From assembly GCF_013387485.1 (NCBI RefSeq), contig NZ_JABBXB010000005.1, positions 124,001-188,000 on the forward strand: a stretch of 64,000 nt of DNA. The letters are read 5' to 3'. A program made the position numbers and the translations under genes. The stretch comes from Stenotrophomonas sp. SAM-B. Its GTDB lineage: Bacteria > Pseudomonadota > Gammaproteobacteria > Xanthomonadales > Xanthomonadaceae. A model generated the notes under the pieces. It was not told the origin of the DNA and ran no database searches. It saw only the letters and a list, made by a program, of their open reading frames with translations. Below, in pieces: positions 53,264 to 63,225 of the stretch; positions within the stretch are counted from its first letter, which is position 1, and every line of letters begins with the position of its first letter.

Positions 53264-54058
53264 ATGACAATCGTTCTCATCGCGACCCTGCTGTACCTGA
53301 CCGCCACCGGCCTGCTGGTGCGCGCGGTCGTCCGCGATGATGCGGTGACCTCACCGGCCTGGCTGTGGCCGGCGCTGCCGGCGATGCTGCTGCACGGCGG
53401 CTATCACGTGCTGGTGGCGATGCGCACCAGCGGCGGGCCGGACATGCACTTCTTCGCCGCCCTGTCGCTGGTCGGCCTGGGCATGGCGTGGCTGACCTCG
53501 CTGGTAGCCGCGCGCGGGCGCATGGCCGCGCTGGGGGTCCTGGTGTTCCCGATGGCCGCGGCCGTGCTGTGGATCTATCACGCCTACGGCCATGCACCGA
53601 GCCGGCCGCTGGGCTGGCAGCTGGCCACGCATGCGTGGATGGCCCTGCTTGCGTACGCCACCCTGAGCGTGGCCGCCTTGCTGGCGATCATGCTGTGGCT
53701 GCAGGAGCGCGCCCTGCGCCGCCGCGATTTCCGCCCGTGGCTGCGCGCCCTGCCCCCGCTGGCCGACCTGGAAGCGCTGCTGTTCCGGGTGATCGCCGTC
53801 GGCTTCGCACTGTTGACGCTGACGCTGGTCACCGGCGTGCTGTTCGTCGATGACCTGCTGGCCCAGAAGCTGGTGCACAAGACGGTGCTGAGCATCCTGT
53901 CCTGGGTCGTGTTCGGCACCCTGCTGATCGGCCGCCGCCGCTATGGCTGGCGCGGCGCGAAGGCCGTGCACTGGACCCTGACCGCGATGGCGCTGCTGCT
54001 GCTGGCGTTCTTCGGCAGCCAGTTCGTGATCGAGCTGGTGTTCGGGCGCACCCGATAG
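53264..54058 (+). CDS. CcsA/YpjD-like cytochrome c assembly membrane protein
   Basis: A 264-residue polytopic protein with about eight hydrophobic segments. The conserved features LWIYHAYGH and HAWMALLAYATLSVAALLA match the CcsA/ResC/HemX family, and KLVHKTVLSILSWVVF carries the later conserved His. YpjD proteins next to ffh are widespread and of uncertain role, perhaps haem handling. The ATG at 53264 is divergent from ffh. No ribosome site is obvious, and a TATGCG-like -10 lies only about 11 bases before it, so the leader is short or absent. Confidence 0.85.
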   Translation: MTIVLIATLLYLTATGLLVRAVVRDDAVTSPAWLWPALPAMLLHGGYHVLVAMRTSGGPDMHFFAALSLVGLGMAWLTSLVAARGRMAALGVLVFPMAAAVLWIYHAYGHAPSRPLGWQLATHAWMALLAYATLSVAALLAIMLWLQERALRRRDFRPWLRALPPLADLEALLFRVIAVGFALLTLTLVTGVLFVDDLLAQKLVHKTVLSILSWVVFGTLLIGRRRYGWRGAKAVHWTLTAMALLLLAFFGSQFVIELVFGRTR

Positions 54059-54063
54059 AGGCG

Positions 54064-54120
54064 TGCCGACCAACGGTCGGCACCCACCCGTGGACCGCAT
54101 GCCGATCGTTGGTCGGCATG
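54064..54120. repeat. Degenerate inverted SMAG pair
   Basis: Unit one spans 54064-54082 (arms TGCCGACC / GGTCGGCA, loop AAC). Unit two spans 54098-54120 (arms CATGCCGA / TCGGCATG around TCGTTGG). The GTAG heads are lost or altered. They lie between the convergent ypjD-like and TPR genes. Confidence 0.65.
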
Positions 54121-54134
54121 CGGCCCGCCGGGGC

Positions 54135-56441
54135 TTACAGACCGTAGCGTTCGATGGCCTCCAGGTGGCGCTGCGCGTCCTGGTTGCAGGCTTCTGCCAG
54201 GCGCAACCAGCACATCGGGTGCGTCCACGCGGCGGTGGCCTCCACCAGGAAGCGGTGCAGTGCCAGCGGTGGCTGGTCATGCGGCTGCGCAAGGGTGAAC
54301 AGGACGCCGGGCAGATGGCCGCCCTCGGTGTCCGGATCGGTCAGCTGATAATCATCGCGACTGTGCTTCCACAGCTTCCAGCCACGCGCCTCGACCGCCT
54401 CGGTGAAAGCGTTCCACGCCGCCTCGCCCGGGTCCACGCCATCGATCAGCCAGCTTGCCGCGTAGCCACCACTTTCCAGCGTATGCACCTCGGCATAGGT
54501 CGGCATGAAGTGCTCGCGCTCGGCCTCGTCTTCCGGCGCCGCGTGTACCAGTTCGGCGTCGAAGACCACCCAGTCGTCCACCCGTTGGGTGCGGTTGGCC
54601 GGGGCATTCTCGATGATGCGCGCGGTCACCGGTCCGGTACGGCGGGCGTAGTACTCGATCGGCTCGCCGCCATCCATGCAGCGGATGATGACCCAGCCGA
54701 AATTCTCCTCCACCGGCCCGTCCGTGCTCTCCAGTTCCATGCCGATGGCAGCGGCCGAGTGGCGCACCGCCGGCCAGTCGCGCGCGGCGCTGGCTGCGGT
54801 CATGTGGTCCCAATGCGCACTGCGCGGCTCCTCCAGTACCTCGGTGAGGTGGCGGTAGTGCTGCGCGGCCTCCTCGAAACGCTTGGAAACCAGGTACGAG
54901 GAGGCAAGCATGCCACGTGCGCCGTGCGACCCTGGCGACAGCGCCAGCAGCGCAGTGACCGCCTGTTCCAGTGCCGCCCAGTCGGACAGACGCCGGGCCA
55001 GCTGCGCCTGGCACCAGAGGGCGAATACCGGCACTGTCACCTCGTAGTGGCGGACCAGGCGTAGCAGCCCGGCTTCATCACCGCGCTGGGTCAACAGTCG
55101 CATCAGCGAATACGCGGGCTGGGCGTCTTCTTCCGGATGGCGCTCCACGAATGCCCAGAGCAGCGCGATGGCATCGTCGTCAGCGCCACAGGCGCTCAGT
55201 GCCGAGGCGGCGGTGTCCACCAGCGCGGCGTCATCGGGCCGCTCTGCCACGCCCTGCAGCAGCCACTCCGCTTCGCGCTCGGGATCGCGCGACTGGCTTG
55301 CCTCGCCCTGCGCGGCCAGCCAGTCGAGCAGTTCCGCGGCGGGCACAGGGAGTGCGGCCGCGGCCGGCGCGGCATCGATGCGCGCGGCCATGTCCGCCAC
55401 CTGCTGGGCCGCGCCGCGGTCCTGGCGCAACTGGCCGAGATGGCGGCGGGCAAGTGCCAGATGCCGACGTGCTACCCACCCTGCCCCGCGCTGCAGCGCC
55501 ATCTCCACGCACAGCCCGGCGATCTCGATCACGAAGCGGTGCGCGCCGACGTCGGAAAAGTGCGCCAGGGTGGCGTTGAGACGGCTGCCCAGATCCCAGC
55601 TGTTGCGTTCCGGCGACGCCCGCACCAGCAGCGCGACCACGTGCGCCCACATGCGCCGGTAGTTCGGCGACAACTGGCCGAACGGCACCAGCGAGGCCAG
55701 CGCCTCTTCATCGCGGCCCAGCTGTGCCAGCGCCCAGGCCTTGGACAGCCTGCGGGGCACGGTGCAGTTGGCGGGTTCGTAATTCCCTTCGGCAGCGACC
55801 TCCCCTTCGCGCTGCTCGATCAGTGCCAACGCCTCGGCGGCGCGGCCACTGGCGAGCAGGATCTTGATGCGCGTTTCCGGGAAGCTGTCGTACACCGTGC
55901 CACCGTGCGCCAGGACGGTGCCGGCCTGCACGTCCAGGTACGTCAGCGCCTCGTCGGCGCGGCCATCGTCGAGCAGCGCGTCGGCCTTCTCGCAGCTCAG
56001 GCACTGGAAGCATGCCCAGCTCGGATCCACCCGCGACAGCGTCTCTTCGCACACCTCCACACGCTCGGGCACCCAGCCCGGACCGTCGATGTTGCCGTAG
56101 CAGGCGGCCAGGTCCTGGGTAACGCAGACCGACTGCGGGCATTCGGCCGTATCGGCGCGATGCGCGCGTTCGAACAGCGCCACCGCATCGGCCAGTGCCG
56201 ATTCGCCTTCAACCCGGTTGCCGACCCGGTTGCGCATTTCCCAGTGGCCGACAAATACGTCAAGCCAAGGATTGCCCAGGGTCTTGCCCAGCGCACGCGC
56301 CTCGGGCAACAGCGCATCGACACGGTCCATGCGCAATTCGCAGACGTCGTCGGTGAGCCGCGTCAGCAGCTGCGCACTCTGCGGCTGCCCGGCTTCGCCC
56401 AGGTCGTCCTGCAGCTTTTCCACCCAATTCCAGATATCCAT
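54135..56441 (-). CDS. TPR-repeat protein partnered with the Hsp90-like gene
   Basis: A 768-residue cytoplasmic protein made mainly of helical repeats of the TPR type up to about residue 510. Repeat-like stretches include CEKADALLDDGRADEALTYL, RLSKAWALAQLGRDEEALAS and SSYLVSKRFEEAAQHYRHL. The last 250 residues form a different alpha/beta region (FGWVIIRCMDGGEPIEYYAR, then WLIDGVDPGEAAWNAFTEAV) that I do not recognise. A cysteine cluster CFQCLSCEKAD is near residue 150. There is no signal peptide. It starts 35 bases after the Hsp90-like gene, so the two are likely one operon and partners. The biochemical role is unknown. Confidence 0.75.
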   Translation of the reverse strand: MDIWNWVEKLQDDLGEAGQPQSAQLLTRLTDDVCELRMDRVDALLPEARALGKTLGNPWLDVFVGHWEMRNRVGNRVEGESALADAVALFERAHRADTAECPQSVCVTQDLAACYGNIDGPGWVPERVEVCEETLSRVDPSWACFQCLSCEKADALLDDGRADEALTYLDVQAGTVLAHGGTVYDSFPETRIKILLASGRAAEALALIEQREGEVAAEGNYEPANCTVPRRLSKAWALAQLGRDEEALASLVPFGQLSPNYRRMWAHVVALLVRASPERNSWDLGSRLNATLAHFSDVGAHRFVIEIAGLCVEMALQRGAGWVARRHLALARRHLGQLRQDRGAAQQVADMAARIDAAPAAAALPVPAAELLDWLAAQGEASQSRDPEREAEWLLQGVAERPDDAALVDTAASALSACGADDDAIALLWAFVERHPEEDAQPAYSLMRLLTQRGDEAGLLRLVRHYEVTVPVFALWCQAQLARRLSDWAALEQAVTALLALSPGSHGARGMLASSYLVSKRFEEAAQHYRHLTEVLEEPRSAHWDHMTAASAARDWPAVRHSAAAIGMELESTDGPVEENFGWVIIRCMDGGEPIEYYARRTGPVTARIIENAPANRTQRVDDWVVFDAELVHAAPEDEAEREHFMPTYAEVHTLESGGYAASWLIDGVDPGEAAWNAFTEAVEARGWKLWKHSRDDYQLTDPDTEGGHLPGVLFTLAQPHDQPPLALHRFLVEATAAWTHPMCWLRLAEACNQDAQRHLEAIERYGL

Positions 56442-56476
56442 GCGGTCTCAGCGTCCTAGTGTGTCGAAATGGAGAG

Positions 56477-58336
56477 TCAGCGCGGCGCCTGCAGCATCTG
56501 CTGCAGGGCCACGGCGATGTCGGCAAATGCGCGGTTGAGATCGCCGCTGCCGGTGCCGGCATCCTGCGCACGCCCCTGCGCACTGACGATGATCTTCAGC
56601 GAACGCAGCAGACGCGCAGCGGCCTCGGCCTGCGGGTTGCCGCTGCGCATCGCCGCCAGCAATGCCTGTACCGCGGGGTTGTCCAGGTTGATGTACAGGC
56701 GCGACACCTCGCGCGCGGCGATGCGCGCGGTGAACTGGCGCGCCAGCCGCAATGCCGCCATCGAGACGCGCTTGTCGTTGTCATCGTCTTCGAGGCGGCG
56801 CTTGAGTTCGGCTTCGCGGTCGGGCACCACCACCACCGGCAGCTCGATCGGGCTGAAATGCGCAGGCAGCAGCTGCTCGCCATCGCCCAGGTGCTGCTGA
56901 AGCCATGCGATGTCGGCCTCGGGCAGGCTCCCGGCCTTGAACAGCGCGCGGTTGCCCTGCTCGGTGCCCAGCTCGACCAGGCGCATGCCCTTGGCCTGCG
57001 CCCAGCGCCGCAGGAACGGCACCACGGCGTAGCGATGACCATGCGCGACAGGAACGCCCATCGCCCGGAAAAGCATTTCCTCGAAGCCGCCGCCGCTGTC
57101 CAGGATCACATGCAGCGCGCCGCGTGAGGGCAGCTCGCTGGCTTTCATGTCGCCCTGCGAGGTCGGCAGGCGCACGTGCTCCATCAGAAGCTGGAACAGG
57201 CGCTCATCGCACAGTGCCGCGCCGAGCAGCGCTTCGTTGTGGCGGGCCAGGACCCGGCGCCATGCCTCCGGCTGCTGGCGCGCCACCTCGGCCAGGCCTT
57301 CGATCAGGGCTTCGCCCAGCGCATGCTGGACCGAGCGGTAGGCCTCGTCGCGCTGCAGGTCTTCGCGGCTGGCAGTGGGGGTGAGGCGGTTGGACTCGAT
57401 CACCCCGCCGATGAACCCGGCCCACGGCGGCAGCAGGTCGCGCGCGTCGTCGTCAAGCAGCATGCCGCGCACGAACACGGACAGGTTGCGGTTGTCGCTG
57501 GTGCCATAGGTGGCACCGTCCTGCACCCACAGCAGGCCCACGCCATCGCTGCCGGGCGCGGCGCGCACGGGCACGGCGCAGATGGGTTCGAAGTTGCGCT
57601 CGAAGCGCGCGGCGAATTCCACCGCGCGGCGCTGCGCCTGCAGCGGGTGCAGCACCACGCCATCGCGAGGGCGCCACGGTGGCGGCTCGGGGTTGATCGG
57701 CTGCGCATCGTGGCCGATGTAGATCGGTTCGCGCAGCAGCGCACAGTAGCGGCCGAGGATGTCGCGCAGATGCGCTTCCTGGGCCAGGTGCTGGAAGTCC
57801 GCGTGCAGCTCCAGCAGCACTTCGGTGCCGATCGCACGCGCCGGCATCGGCGACACGGTGTACTGCTCGGCGTTGCTGGACACATAGCAATGCCCAAGCG
57901 TCGGGGTCTGGTAGGACGTGGTGCGCAGCGTCACCCGTCGTGCCAGCACGAAGGCGGACAGGAAGCCCAGGCCGAACATCCCGATCAGGCCTTCATCGTC
58001 CTCACCGGTCTGGCGCAGGCCGCGGGTATAGCCCACGCCCACGGTAGCCAGGTAGTCGTGGATCTCGCGCTGGGTCAGGCCCGCGCCGGTATCGATGATG
58101 CGCACGATGCCGTTGCCCGCATCGCCATGCACTTCGATACGCCCCGGCTCGACCCAGTCGGGTTGCTCAAGGCGGCGGCGGACCAGGGAATCGTGCGCGT
58201 TCTGGACCAGTTCGCGCAGGGCGACCACCGGGGTGGAATACAGATGCTTGCCCAGAACCGTCATCAACCCATTGAGATCGACACCGGCACGACGGATTTC
58301 AGTGGCGCCGGCGGCTTCGAGGGTCGTCTCTTCCAT
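56477..58336 (-). CDS. Divergent Hsp90/HtpG-family chaperone
   Basis: A 619-residue GHKL-type ATPase with the Hsp90 layout. The N-terminal ATP site has the N box (ALRELVQNAHDSLVRRRL), DTGAGLT, a lid region (GVGYTRGL) and GMFGLGFLSAF. The middle domain has VFVRGMLLDDDARDLLPPWA and the catalytic-arginine region NRLTPTASREDLQRD. The C-terminal third (after about 450) is hard to align with HtpG and includes GDGEQLLPAHFSPIELP. Canonical HtpG begins quite differently, so this is probably a paralogue. The ATG at 58336 follows GGAG. A TPR gene follows 35 bases on. Confidence 0.85.
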   Translation of the reverse strand: MEETTLEAAGATEIRRAGVDLNGLMTVLGKHLYSTPVVALRELVQNAHDSLVRRRLEQPDWVEPGRIEVHGDAGNGIVRIIDTGAGLTQREIHDYLATVGVGYTRGLRQTGEDDEGLIGMFGLGFLSAFVLARRVTLRTTSYQTPTLGHCYVSSNAEQYTVSPMPARAIGTEVLLELHADFQHLAQEAHLRDILGRYCALLREPIYIGHDAQPINPEPPPWRPRDGVVLHPLQAQRRAVEFAARFERNFEPICAVPVRAAPGSDGVGLLWVQDGATYGTSDNRNLSVFVRGMLLDDDARDLLPPWAGFIGGVIESNRLTPTASREDLQRDEAYRSVQHALGEALIEGLAEVARQQPEAWRRVLARHNEALLGAALCDERLFQLLMEHVRLPTSQGDMKASELPSRGALHVILDSGGGFEEMLFRAMGVPVAHGHRYAVVPFLRRWAQAKGMRLVELGTEQGNRALFKAGSLPEADIAWLQQHLGDGEQLLPAHFSPIELPVVVVPDREAELKRRLEDDDNDKRVSMAALRLARQFTARIAAREVSRLYINLDNPAVQALLAAMRSGNPQAEAAARLLRSLKIIVSAQGRAQDAGTGSGDLNRAFADIAVALQQMLQAPR

Positions 58337-58360
58337 GTAATCGTTTTCTCCGGGGTGCGT

Positions 58361-58386
58361 GCCCCGGCGTCGAAATGAGCCGGGGC
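58361..58386. promoter_or_regulatory. Inverted repeat upstream of the Hsp90-like gene
   Basis: Perfect eight-base arms GCCCCGGC / GCCGGGGC flank ten bases. It lies 25 bases before the start, in the likely leader or promoter. It is not the CIRCE element and no sigma-32 motif is evident. Confidence 0.3.
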
Positions 58387-58557
58387 GAGGAAGCGCCGGG
58401 AAAACTAGCACAGCCCTGTGTGATTGCGCCTGCGTCCTGGCGCCGACATCTAGGCCCTCACCTGCGCGCCGGGAAGGCCCGCAGCCTTGGCAGTAAAAGC
58501 CCCGAGTGCCCTTGCTTCACTGGGTGGCGGATGAACTGCAGCTGTGCGGCCTGCCAT

Positions 58558-59937
<1,380 letters not shown>

Positions 59938-60085
59938 GTCCACTTCCGCTTCAGAATCGATGGGGCAGGATAGCCGAGCCGCGTCGCAGCAACCGAGACG
60001 CAGGGCGTACGCGCTCAAGATTCCGGCCCCGATGCCGATACTGCGGCGGGCCACTGCCCCTCCTTCAATCTCTCCAGGTTTCTCC

Positions 60086-62149
60086 ATGACCGGCACCTAC
60101 AGCCAGAGTCTTGTCGTCTTCTCGCTGCTGGTCGCCATCCTCGCCTCGTATACGGCCCTGGACATGGCCGGTCGCCTGGCCAGCACCCGTGGCCGGGTCG
60201 CCCGGTGGTGGCTGGCCGGTGGCGCAGGCGCGATGGGCCTGGGCATCTGGTCGATGCACTTCATCGGCATGCTCGCCTTCGATCTGCCGATCCCGGTCGG
60301 CTATGACCTGGCGATCACCCTCTACTCGCTGGCGGTGTCAGTCGGCGCCTCGGCCTATGCCCTGTGGCTGGTCTCGCGCGCGGAGCTGCCCTGGTCGCGC
60401 TTGTGTGCCGGCGCGGTGCTGCTGGGGCTGGGGATCGCGGCGATGCATTACCTGGGCATGGCCGCGCTGGAGATGCAGCCGGGCATCGACTACGACCCGC
60501 TGTGGTTCACCGCCTCGATCCTGATCGCCATCGGCGCGGCCGGTGCGGCGCTGTGGATCGCGTTCCGGCTGCGCCTGGAACAGCGCCGTCCGTTCCTGCT
60601 GCGCGGCGTGGCCTCGCTGGTGATGGGCCTGGCGATCGTCGGCATGCACTACACCGGCATGGCGGCGGCCACCTTCCCCGAAGGCGCGCTGTGCGGCGCG
60701 GCCTACGGCCAGGGGATCGATACCAAGTGGCTGGCGGTGCTGGTGATCGTCACCACGCTGGCCACGCTGGGGATCGCATTGATCGCCTCGGTGTTCGATC
60801 GCCAGATGCGTACCCGCACCGGCCTGCTCGCCGATTCGCTGGCCCAGGCCAACGAAAAGCTGATGCAGGCCGCCCTGCACGACCCGCTGACCCAGCTGCC
60901 CAACCGCATGCTGCTGCAGGACCGGATCGAACAGGCCATCGAAAAGGCACAGCGTCGGCAATTCAGCTTCGCGGTGATGTTCTGCGATCTCGATGGATTC
61001 AAGGCGATCAACGATGCCTACGGCCATCAGCTCGGTGACCAATTGCTGATCCAGGTCAGTGAGCGGATCACCGCGCTGCTGCGCGCGCAGGACACCTTCG
61101 CACGCCTGGGCGGGGACGAGTTCGTCATCGTGTTCCAGGTGGAGGATCCCGAAGACGCGGCCGTGGTTGCCGAACGCATCATCGCCAGCGTGGCCGAGCC
61201 CTTCGAGATCGACGCACTGGAACTGCAGGTCAGCGCCAGCCTCGGCATCGCGCTGTACCCCGCCGATGCCAGCACCGAGCGGGACCTGATGGCGCACGCC
61301 GATGCGGCGATGTACCACACCAAGGATTCGGGCCGGAACGGCTATACCTTCTTCACCCAGTCGCTCAACGTGAGCGCCAATCGTCAACTGAAACTGCTGC
61401 AGGAGCTGCGCAAGGCGGTCAGCCGCAGCGAGCTGGTGCTGCACTACCAGCCCAAGTTCCAGGCCAACGGGAATTCGCTGATCGGCGCCGAAGCACTGGT
61501 GCGCTGGCAGCACCCCGAGCTGGGCCTCCTCTCGCCGGATGCGTTCATTCCGATCGCCGAGCGCAGCGGACTGATCCTGTCCATCGGCGACTGGGTGCTC
61601 GACCAGGCCTGTGCGCAGCTGCGTCACTGGCACGATGCCGGGCACCCGGACTGGACCATGGCGGTGAATCTGTCGCCGCTGCAGTTCGGCTCCAGCACGC
61701 TGCTCGAGACTGTGCAGCGCACGCTGGACAAGCATGGGCTGGACCCGAAGCGGCTGACCCTGGAGGTCACCGAGACCACCGCGATGCGCGACGTGGAAGC
61801 GAGCCTGCTGATCCTGCACGGACTGACCGCGATGGGCGTGAACATCTCCATCGATGATTTCGGCACCGGCTACTCCAGCCTGCTCTACCTCAAGCGCATG
61901 CCGGCCACCGAGCTGAAGATCGACCGCGCCTTCGTACACGATCTGGAAGACAACGCCGAAGACGCCGCGATCGTCTCCTCGATCATCGCGCTGGGCCGCT
62001 CGCTGCAGCTGCAGATCGTCGCCGAGGGCGTGGAGACCGCCGGTCAGCGCCAGTACCTGAGCGACATGGGCTGCGATCAGCTGCAGGGGTATCACCTCGG
62101 GCGGCCGGTGGATGCCGCGGAGTTCATGCGGCTGGCGAAGGCGGCGTAA
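60086..62149 (+). CDS. MHYT-GGDEF-EAL membrane protein
   Basis: A 687-residue c-di-GMP protein. The N-terminal MHYT sensor (about residues 5-215) carries three copies of its motif: MHFIGMLAF, MHYLGMAAL and MHYTGMAAA. These are thought to bind a metal and sense O2, CO or NO. The GGDEF domain (about 270-430) keeps the GGDEF loop with an RxxD inhibition site (RAQD). The EAL domain (about 440-687) keeps EALVRW, the DDFGTGYSSL segment and AEGVET. Both activities look intact. The ATG at 60086 starts the membrane domain. It is a single gene ending in a terminator. Confidence 0.92.
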   Translation: MTGTYSQSLVVFSLLVAILASYTALDMAGRLASTRGRVARWWLAGGAGAMGLGIWSMHFIGMLAFDLPIPVGYDLAITLYSLAVSVGASAYALWLVSRAELPWSRLCAGAVLLGLGIAAMHYLGMAALEMQPGIDYDPLWFTASILIAIGAAGAALWIAFRLRLEQRRPFLLRGVASLVMGLAIVGMHYTGMAAATFPEGALCGAAYGQGIDTKWLAVLVIVTTLATLGIALIASVFDRQMRTRTGLLADSLAQANEKLMQAALHDPLTQLPNRMLLQDRIEQAIEKAQRRQFSFAVMFCDLDGFKAINDAYGHQLGDQLLIQVSERITALLRAQDTFARLGGDEFVIVFQVEDPEDAAVVAERIIASVAEPFEIDALELQVSASLGIALYPADASTERDLMAHADAAMYHTKDSGRNGYTFFTQSLNVSANRQLKLLQELRKAVSRSELVLHYQPKFQANGNSLIGAEALVRWQHPELGLLSPDAFIPIAERSGLILSIGDWVLDQACAQLRHWHDAGHPDWTMAVNLSPLQFGSSTLLETVQRTLDKHGLDPKRLTLEVTETTAMRDVEASLLILHGLTAMGVNISIDDFGTGYSSLLYLKRMPATELKIDRAFVHDLEDNAEDAAIVSSIIALGRSLQLQIVAEGVETAGQRQYLSDMGCDQLQGYHLGRPVDAAEFMRLAKAA

Positions 62150-62181
62150 CGCGCGGCACCATCGCCATCACATCGCCCAAC

Positions 62182-62208
62182 AAAAAGGCCGCCCGAGGGC
62201 GGCCTTTC
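62182..62208. terminator. Bidirectional terminator
   Basis: An 11-base stem AAAGGCCGCCC / GGGCGGCCTTT with a two-base loop, flanked by A and T runs. It separates the MHYT gene from the convergent cyo operon. Confidence 0.9.
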
Positions 62209-62233
62209 TGCGTGTGGCAACGTCGGAAAGACG

Positions 62234-62584
62234 TCAGTGCATCATGTGCACGTTCATGTTGTGCATGACCCACAGCGAACCGGCGACGATGATGCCGATC
62301 ACCACGACGGTGAAGGCCGCCGCGCTGACGTTCCAGCGCTGTTCCGAGGAGCGGTCCAGGTGCAGGAAGAACACCAGGTGCACCAGGATCTGCAGCACCG
62401 CGGCAACGACGATGATGACGCCGGTGGTGAAGCGCGGCAGGTCGCCATGCATGACCGCCCAGAACGGGATGATGGTCAGCACGGCGGCCAGGACGAAGCC
62501 GATCAGGTAGGACTTGACGCTGCCATGGCTTTCGCCGGCAGCGCTGTGGCCATGATCGTGTGCGTGATTGTCATGTGCGGCCAT
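62234..62584 (-). CDS. cyoD: Cytochrome o ubiquinol oxidase subunit IV
   Basis: A 116-residue small subunit with three transmembrane helices (about 26-46, 53-75, 88-110). The middle shows VLQILVHLVFFLHLDRSSEQRWN, quoted in outline, which is the family core around HLVFFLHL. A His-rich start (HDNHAHDHGH) precedes the first helix. CyoD assists assembly of the bo3 oxidase. Its start overlaps the cyoC stop by one base (TAATG), so it is translationally coupled. A strong terminator ends the operon after it. Confidence 0.94.
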   Translation of the reverse strand: MAAHDNHAHDHGHSAAGESHGSVKSYLIGFVLAAVLTIIPFWAVMHGDLPRFTTGVIIVVAAVLQILVHLVFFLHLDRSSEQRWNVSAAAFTVVVIGIIVAGSLWVMHNMNVHMMH

Positions 62585-63225
62585 TACAGCGCTCCATTCA
62601 GATAGACGACGGAGAACACGCCGATCCAGATCAGATCCAGGAAGTGCCAGAACAGGCTCAGGCACGCCATGCGGGTCTTGTTGGTCTGGGTCAGGCCGTT
62701 CTGCTTGATCTGGATGAACATGATCAGCAGCCACAGCAGACCCGCGCTCACGTGCAGACCGTGGGTACCGACCAGCGCGAAGAACGCCGACAGGAACGCA
62801 CTGTGGTCCGGACCGTAGCCCTGATGGATCAGGTGGTTGAACTCCCACACTTCCATGCACATGAAGCCGAAGCCCAGCAGCCAGGTCAGGGCGAGCCATG
62901 CGTACATCTGGCCCACCTTCTGCTTGTGCATGGCGATCATGCCCAGGCCGAAGGTCAGCGAGGAGACCAGCAGCAGCGTGGTTTCCCAGGCGACGAAGGA
63001 CAGTTCGAACAGGTCCTTCGGGCCGGGGCCACCGTCGGTGCCGCCGGACAGCACGATGTAGGTCGCAAACAGCGTGGCGAAGATGAGGCAATCGCTCATC
63101 AGGTACACCCAGAAACCGAAGACGGTATTGCCGCCGGTGTCGTGGTGCTCGTGGTCGTCATGGCCGTGGGCCGCCGCGTGCGCGGCGTGCCCATGGTTCA
63201 TGGTGTTGGGGATAGTGGTGCTCAT
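62584..63225 (-). CDS. cyoC: Cytochrome o ubiquinol oxidase subunit III
   Basis: A 213-residue haem-copper oxidase subunit III with five hydrophobic helices. The features [40 protein letters not shown] and [14 protein letters not shown] are diagnostic. The N-terminal His-rich piece ([16 protein letters not shown]) is cytoplasmic. The ATG at 63225 overlaps the cyoB stop (ATGA), and the stop overlaps cyoD. Part of cyoABCD. Confidence 0.96.
   Translation of the reverse strand: MSTTIPNTMNHGHAAHAAAHGHDDHEHHDTGGNTVFGFWVYLMSDCLIFATLFATYIVLSGGTDGGPGPKDLFELSFVAWETTLLLVSSLTFGLGMIAMHKQKVGQMYAWLALTWLLGFGFMCMEVWEFNHLIHQGYGPDHSAFLSAFFALVGTHGLHVSAGLLWLLIMFIQIKQNGLTQTNKTRMACLSLFWHFLDLIWIGVFSVVYLNGAL

Noticed and set aside
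58337..58440. CIRCE or sigma-32 promoter before the Hsp90-like gene
   Set aside because: No TTAGCACTC/GAGTGCTAA pair and no CTTGAA plus CCCCAT combination at proper spacing.
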